Assembly: GCF_022129235.1 (NCBI RefSeq)
Contig: NZ_JADQAI010000003.1
Span: 124,001 to 188,000 of the forward strand
Direction: 5' to 3'
Length of the DNA stretch: 64,000 nt
From: Psychrobacter sp. Ps6
Lineage (GTDB): Bacteria > Pseudomonadota > Gammaproteobacteria > Pseudomonadales > Moraxellaceae
The notes beneath the pieces were generated by a model. It was not told the DNA's origin. It was given only the letters and a program-made list of their open reading frames with translations, and searched no databases. Positions 60,924 through 64,000 of the stretch are shown one piece after another (the first letter of the stretch is position 1; each line of letters opens with the position of its first letter). A program made the position numbers and the translations under genes.

Positions 60924-63737
60924 ATGAATTATTACAAGGATGCTGATAGCACCGAGACCAAAGAGTGGCTACAAGCCTTTGAGTCTGTTCTCAAACATGC
61001 AGATAAGGATCGCGCTCAGTTTCTTCTAAAAGCCTTGTACAATATGGCTGTTCAAGAAGGGTTACCATTTAATAGATTGGATACCGCGTATATTAATAGT
61101 ATCGCTGTTGAAGACGAACCAATGTATCCAGGCGATCTTGGTATGGAGCGTAAGATTCGTGCGTTGATTCGTTATAACGCTTTGGCAATGGTCATGCGTG
61201 CCAACAAAAACGATGATGATTTGGGTGGTCATTTAGCGTCATTCGCCTCTAGTGCCACGCTTTATGAAACAGGATTCAACCATTTTTTCCGTGCGGCAAG
61301 TGATCACTTCGGTGGTGACATGATTTATTATCAAGGTCACTCAGCACCAGGTATCTATGCACGTTCTTATTTAGAAGGTCGTCTAACTGAAGATCAGCTC
61401 GATAATTTCCGCCGTGAAGTGGGTGGTAAAGGCTTATCAAGCTATCCACATCCATATTTGATGCCTGATTATTGGCAGTTCCCAACGGTATCGATGGGTC
61501 TAGGTCCGATCATGTCGATCTACCATGCTCACGTGCATCGTTATATGGAAAACCGCAAACTGTTAGAGAAAGAAGGTCGTAAAATTTGGGCGTTCTTAGG
61601 TGACGGTGAGACGGATGAGCCAGAAAGCCTGGGTGCAATCTCTCTTGCGGGCCGTGAAAAGTTGGATAACCTCATTTGGGTGGTCAACTGTAACTTGCAG
61701 CGTCTTGATGGCCCAGTACGTGGTAATGGTAAAATTATTCAAGAGCTGGAGTCGGTATTCCGCGGTGCTGGCTGGCGTGTGATTAAAGTCATTTGGGGTG
61801 GTAAATGGGATAGCCTGCTTGCCAATGATGATACTGGCGTGCTCAAACATCGTATGGAAGAAGTGGTCGATGGTGAGTACCAGCTATATGAAGCGCGTAC
61901 GCCTGAGTTTACTCGCAAAGAATTCTTTGGTAAATATCCTGAATTAAAAGAAATGGCAGATGCATTGACTGATGAAGACATTGCACGCCTAAACCGTGGT
62001 GGTCATGATCCACAAAAAGTGTATGCTGCGTTTAGCGAAGCGATGAAAACCAAAGGTCAGCCAACGGTCGTACTGGTCAAAACTGTCAAAGGCTATGGTT
62101 TGTCTAGCACAACACAAGCGGTCAATAAATCGCATCAAATCAAGAAACTTGATCAAGAGGCGCTCGTTTATTTCCGTGATCGTTTTGATTTGCCATTTAC
62201 CGATGAGCAATTAGAGACCCTACCATTCTACCGTCCTGAAGAAGGGTCGGCAGAGATGAAGTATCTAAAAGGTCGCCGTGAAGCACTGGGTGGTCATCTG
62301 CCAAACCGCCGCAGTGGCCATATTCCGCTGAACATTCCTGAGCTGTCGATATTTGATCGCGTCTTAAAAGGCAGTAACGGTAAAGAACAATCAACGACGA
62401 TGGTATTCGTGCGTTTGTTATCAGCGATGCTGAAAAACAAAGACATCCAAGATCGCGTGGTACCAATCGTACCAGACGAAGCGCGTACCTTTGGTTTGGA
62501 AGGTATGTTCCGTCAATTGGGTATTTATTCTGCAGTTGGACAGAAATATACGCCAGAAGATAGCGAAGCATTGATGGGCTACAAAGAAGCCATCGATGGT
62601 CATATGCTAGAAGAAGGTATCAACGAAGCGGGTGCGATGAGTACTTGGATTGCCTTAGCAACCAGTTACTCTGTGAACGCGTTGCCAATGATTCCGATGT
62701 ACATCTATTACTCGATGTTTGGCTTCCAGCGCATCGGTGATTTGGCTTGGGCAGCAGGTGACTGTCAGGCACAAGGCTTCTTATTAGGGGCTACCGCGGG
62801 TCGTACGACTTTGAATGGTGAAGGCTTGCAGCATCAAGATGGTCATTCACAGATTTTATTTAACGTGGTACCAAACTGCGTGACCTATGATCCTTGCTAT
62901 GGTTATGAGCTGGCGGTTGTCGTACATGATGGCCTACGCCGTATGTATGGAGAAGGCGAGCGCGTTTATTATTACCTAACGCTAATGAACGAAAACTACG
63001 ACCAGCCTGCCATGCCAGAAGGCGCTGAGGAAGGTATCAAGCGCGGTATGTATTTACTTGAAGACAACGGCTCAACTCAGGTACAGCTATTGGGTTCAGG
63101 CGTGATCTTACGTGAAGTACAAAAAGCGGCTCAGATTCTAAAAGATGAGTTCAATATCACATCAAACGTTTGGAGTGTCACCAGCTTCAACGAGTTGACT
63201 CGTGATGGTATGGTTTGTGACGACTACAACCGTCTACATCCAATGGATGAAGAAAAAGTGCCATGGGTTACTGAGCAATTAGCACCGCACGAAGGTATCG
63301 TAGTTGCAGCAACCGACTACATGCGTAACTACTCAGAACAGATCCGTGCTTGGTTACCAGACAACCGCCCTTATACCACGCTTGGTACAGATGGCTATGG
63401 CCGCTCTGATACTCGTGAAAACTTACGCAGCTTCTTCAACGTTGATGCGGCTCACATCGTTGTTGCTACGCTTAAGCGCTTAGCGGATGAGGGCGAAGTG
63501 GAAATGCGTTTGGTGAAAGATGCGATTTCAAGCTTAGGCATCGATGCGGATCAGCCACCTGCATGGCACCAACAGTCTTATTATGATCATTCTCCAGATG
63601 CACCTGCGCCAGGCAAAGTTAACCCAAGTCCTGTGCCTGAGTTCGTTGCTGAAGACGATGAAGAAATCAGCGATGAAGGCCGCGCCGAAGATCAAGCAGA
63701 TGCGACCTTGCTCAATGACGGTGATGTCAAAGAATAA
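60924..63737 (+). CDS. aceE: Pyruvate dehydrogenase E1 component (homodimeric)
   Basis: Thiamine-diphosphate enzyme of the pyruvate dehydrogenase complex; it decarboxylates pyruvate and acetylates the lipoyl domain of E2. I chose the ATG at 60924 because family members begin just before ETKEWLQAFESV; an in-frame ATG at 60897 is only one base after its AGGTAGG. The 937-residue product has the ThDP motif GDGETDEPES...N (about 229-260), GGHLASFASSATLYE near 90, and the C-terminal transketolase-like domain (GATAGRTTLNGEGLQHQDGH). The Glu/Asp-rich last ~30 residues are an acidic tail. aceF follows after 25 bases. Confidence 0.97.
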   Translation: MNYYKDADSTETKEWLQAFESVLKHADKDRAQFLLKALYNMAVQEGLPFNRLDTAYINSIAVEDEPMYPGDLGMERKIRALIRYNALAMVMRANKNDDDLGGHLASFASSATLYETGFNHFFRAASDHFGGDMIYYQGHSAPGIYARSYLEGRLTEDQLDNFRREVGGKGLSSYPHPYLMPDYWQFPTVSMGLGPIMSIYHAHVHRYMENRKLLEKEGRKIWAFLGDGETDEPESLGAISLAGREKLDNLIWVVNCNLQRLDGPVRGNGKIIQELESVFRGAGWRVIKVIWGGKWDSLLANDDTGVLKHRMEEVVDGEYQLYEARTPEFTRKEFFGKYPELKEMADALTDEDIARLNRGGHDPQKVYAAFSEAMKTKGQPTVVLVKTVKGYGLSSTTQAVNKSHQIKKLDQEALVYFRDRFDLPFTDEQLETLPFYRPEEGSAEMKYLKGRREALGGHLPNRRSGHIPLNIPELSIFDRVLKGSNGKEQSTTMVFVRLLSAMLKNKDIQDRVVPIVPDEARTFGLEGMFRQLGIYSAVGQKYTPEDSEALMGYKEAIDGHMLEEGINEAGAMSTWIALATSYSVNALPMIPMYIYYSMFGFQRIGDLAWAAGDCQAQGFLLGATAGRTTLNGEGLQHQDGHSQILFNVVPNCVTYDPCYGYELAVVVHDGLRRMYGEGERVYYYLTLMNENYDQPAMPEGAEEGIKRGMYLLEDNGSTQVQLLGSGVILREVQKAAQILKDEFNITSNVWSVTSFNELTRDGMVCDDYNRLHPMDEEKVPWVTEQLAPHEGIVVAATDYMRNYSEQIRAWLPDNRPYTTLGTDGYGRSDTRENLRSFFNVDAAHIVVATLKRLADEGEVEMRLVKDAISSLGIDADQPPAWHQQSYYDHSPDAPAPGKVNPSPVPEFVAEDDEEISDEGRAEDQADATLLNDGDVKE

Positions 63738-63762
63738 TAATCATAAGACTAGGAGATAAAAC

Positions 63763-64000
63763 ATGGACATTAAAGCCCCCGATTTGGGTGTCGATAGTGC
63801 TGAAGTCAGCGAAATTATGGTAGCAGTGGGTGATGTCATCGCAAAAGATGACAACATCGTTCTGCTAGAGTCTGACAAAGCTTCAGTTGAAGTACCAAGC
63901 TCTGCTGCTGGTAAAGTCACCAAAATCAATATTGCCATTGGCGATCAAGTCAGCGAAGGCATGGTATTGATCGAAGTAGAGAGTGCTGACGCAAGCGATG
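63763..64000 (+). CDS. aceF: Pyruvate dehydrogenase E2 (dihydrolipoyllysine acetyltransferase), N-terminal part
   Basis: The ATG at 63763 has AGGAG 7 bases upstream, 25 bases after the aceE stop. The visible 79 codons are one lipoyl domain: IKAPDLGVDSAEVSEIMVAV, and the lipoylated Lys in LLESDKASVEVPS, followed by AIGDQVSEGMVLIEV. The rest lies beyond the window. Confidence 0.95.
   Translation, partial: MDIKAPDLGVDSAEVSEIMVAVGDVIAKDDNIVLLESDKASVEVPSSAAGKVTKINIAIGDQVSEGMVLIEVESADASD

Overview
The window looks like a stretch of a Psychrobacter (Moraxellaceae, Gammaproteobacteria) chromosome. This is inferred from the moderate-to-low GC, the gene content (scattered type II secretion genes, a FimV-like protein, Azotobacter-type Fpr, long hydrophilic extensions on housekeeping enzymes) and the protein sequences. 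I could not run a database search. No phage, insertion sequence, CRISPR array or integrase is visible.

Layout. 1-8.7 kb: the N-terminal part of a FimV-like protein, queA, dinB, a small unknown protein, tRNA-Leu(CAA), fpr, trmO and a GspE/PilB ATPase. 8.9-14 kb: tatD, a TetR regulator and the tightly packed pseudopilin set gspH-gspI-gspJ-gspK; with gspE these supply part of a type II secretion system whose other genes lie elsewhere. 14-20.8 kb: a FabR-like TetR regulator, dgt, a histidine-rich lipoprotein, ychF and a UvrD-like helicase. 21-28.2 kb: small-molecule metabolism, with a DadA-like FAD oxidase and RidA separated by a miniature inverted-repeat element, then a crotonase, a VOC protein with a divergent LysR regulator, and a glycerate kinase with a GntP-type permease. 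28.5-31.5 kb: a small unknown protein, the rpsF-rpsR-rplI ribosomal operon with a structured promoter/leader, and a GYF-RDD membrane protein. 31.6-37.2 kb: ppsA and its regulator ppsR, divergent, then sthA. 37.3-43.8 kb: a minus-strand export operon (TolC, YihY/BrkB, HlyD adaptor and two ABC-2 permeases) with no ATPase gene. 44-49 kb: glpK, a glycine-zipper protein, an endonuclease/exonuclease/phosphatase-family protein and a TetR regulator.

The most unusual region is 49.0-60.3 kb: five consecutive minus-strand genes, all with export signals, four of which share DUF11-type beta-sandwich modules. They are a 684-residue Cys-rich protein, a 155-residue single-module protein, a 702-residue protein whose mature part has no Met or Trp, a ~1780-residue protein whose second half looks like an outer-membrane beta-barrel, and a 261-residue periplasmic protein. 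I read this as a dedicated cell-surface assembly (fibre, layer or adhesin) with its own outer-membrane anchor; its function is unproven. The window closes with aceE and the start of aceF, the pyruvate dehydrogenase operon.

Recurrent non-coding themes are perfect or near-perfect inverted repeats lacking U-tracts at gene junctions, and promoters with an extended -10 of the form TGnTAtaAT.
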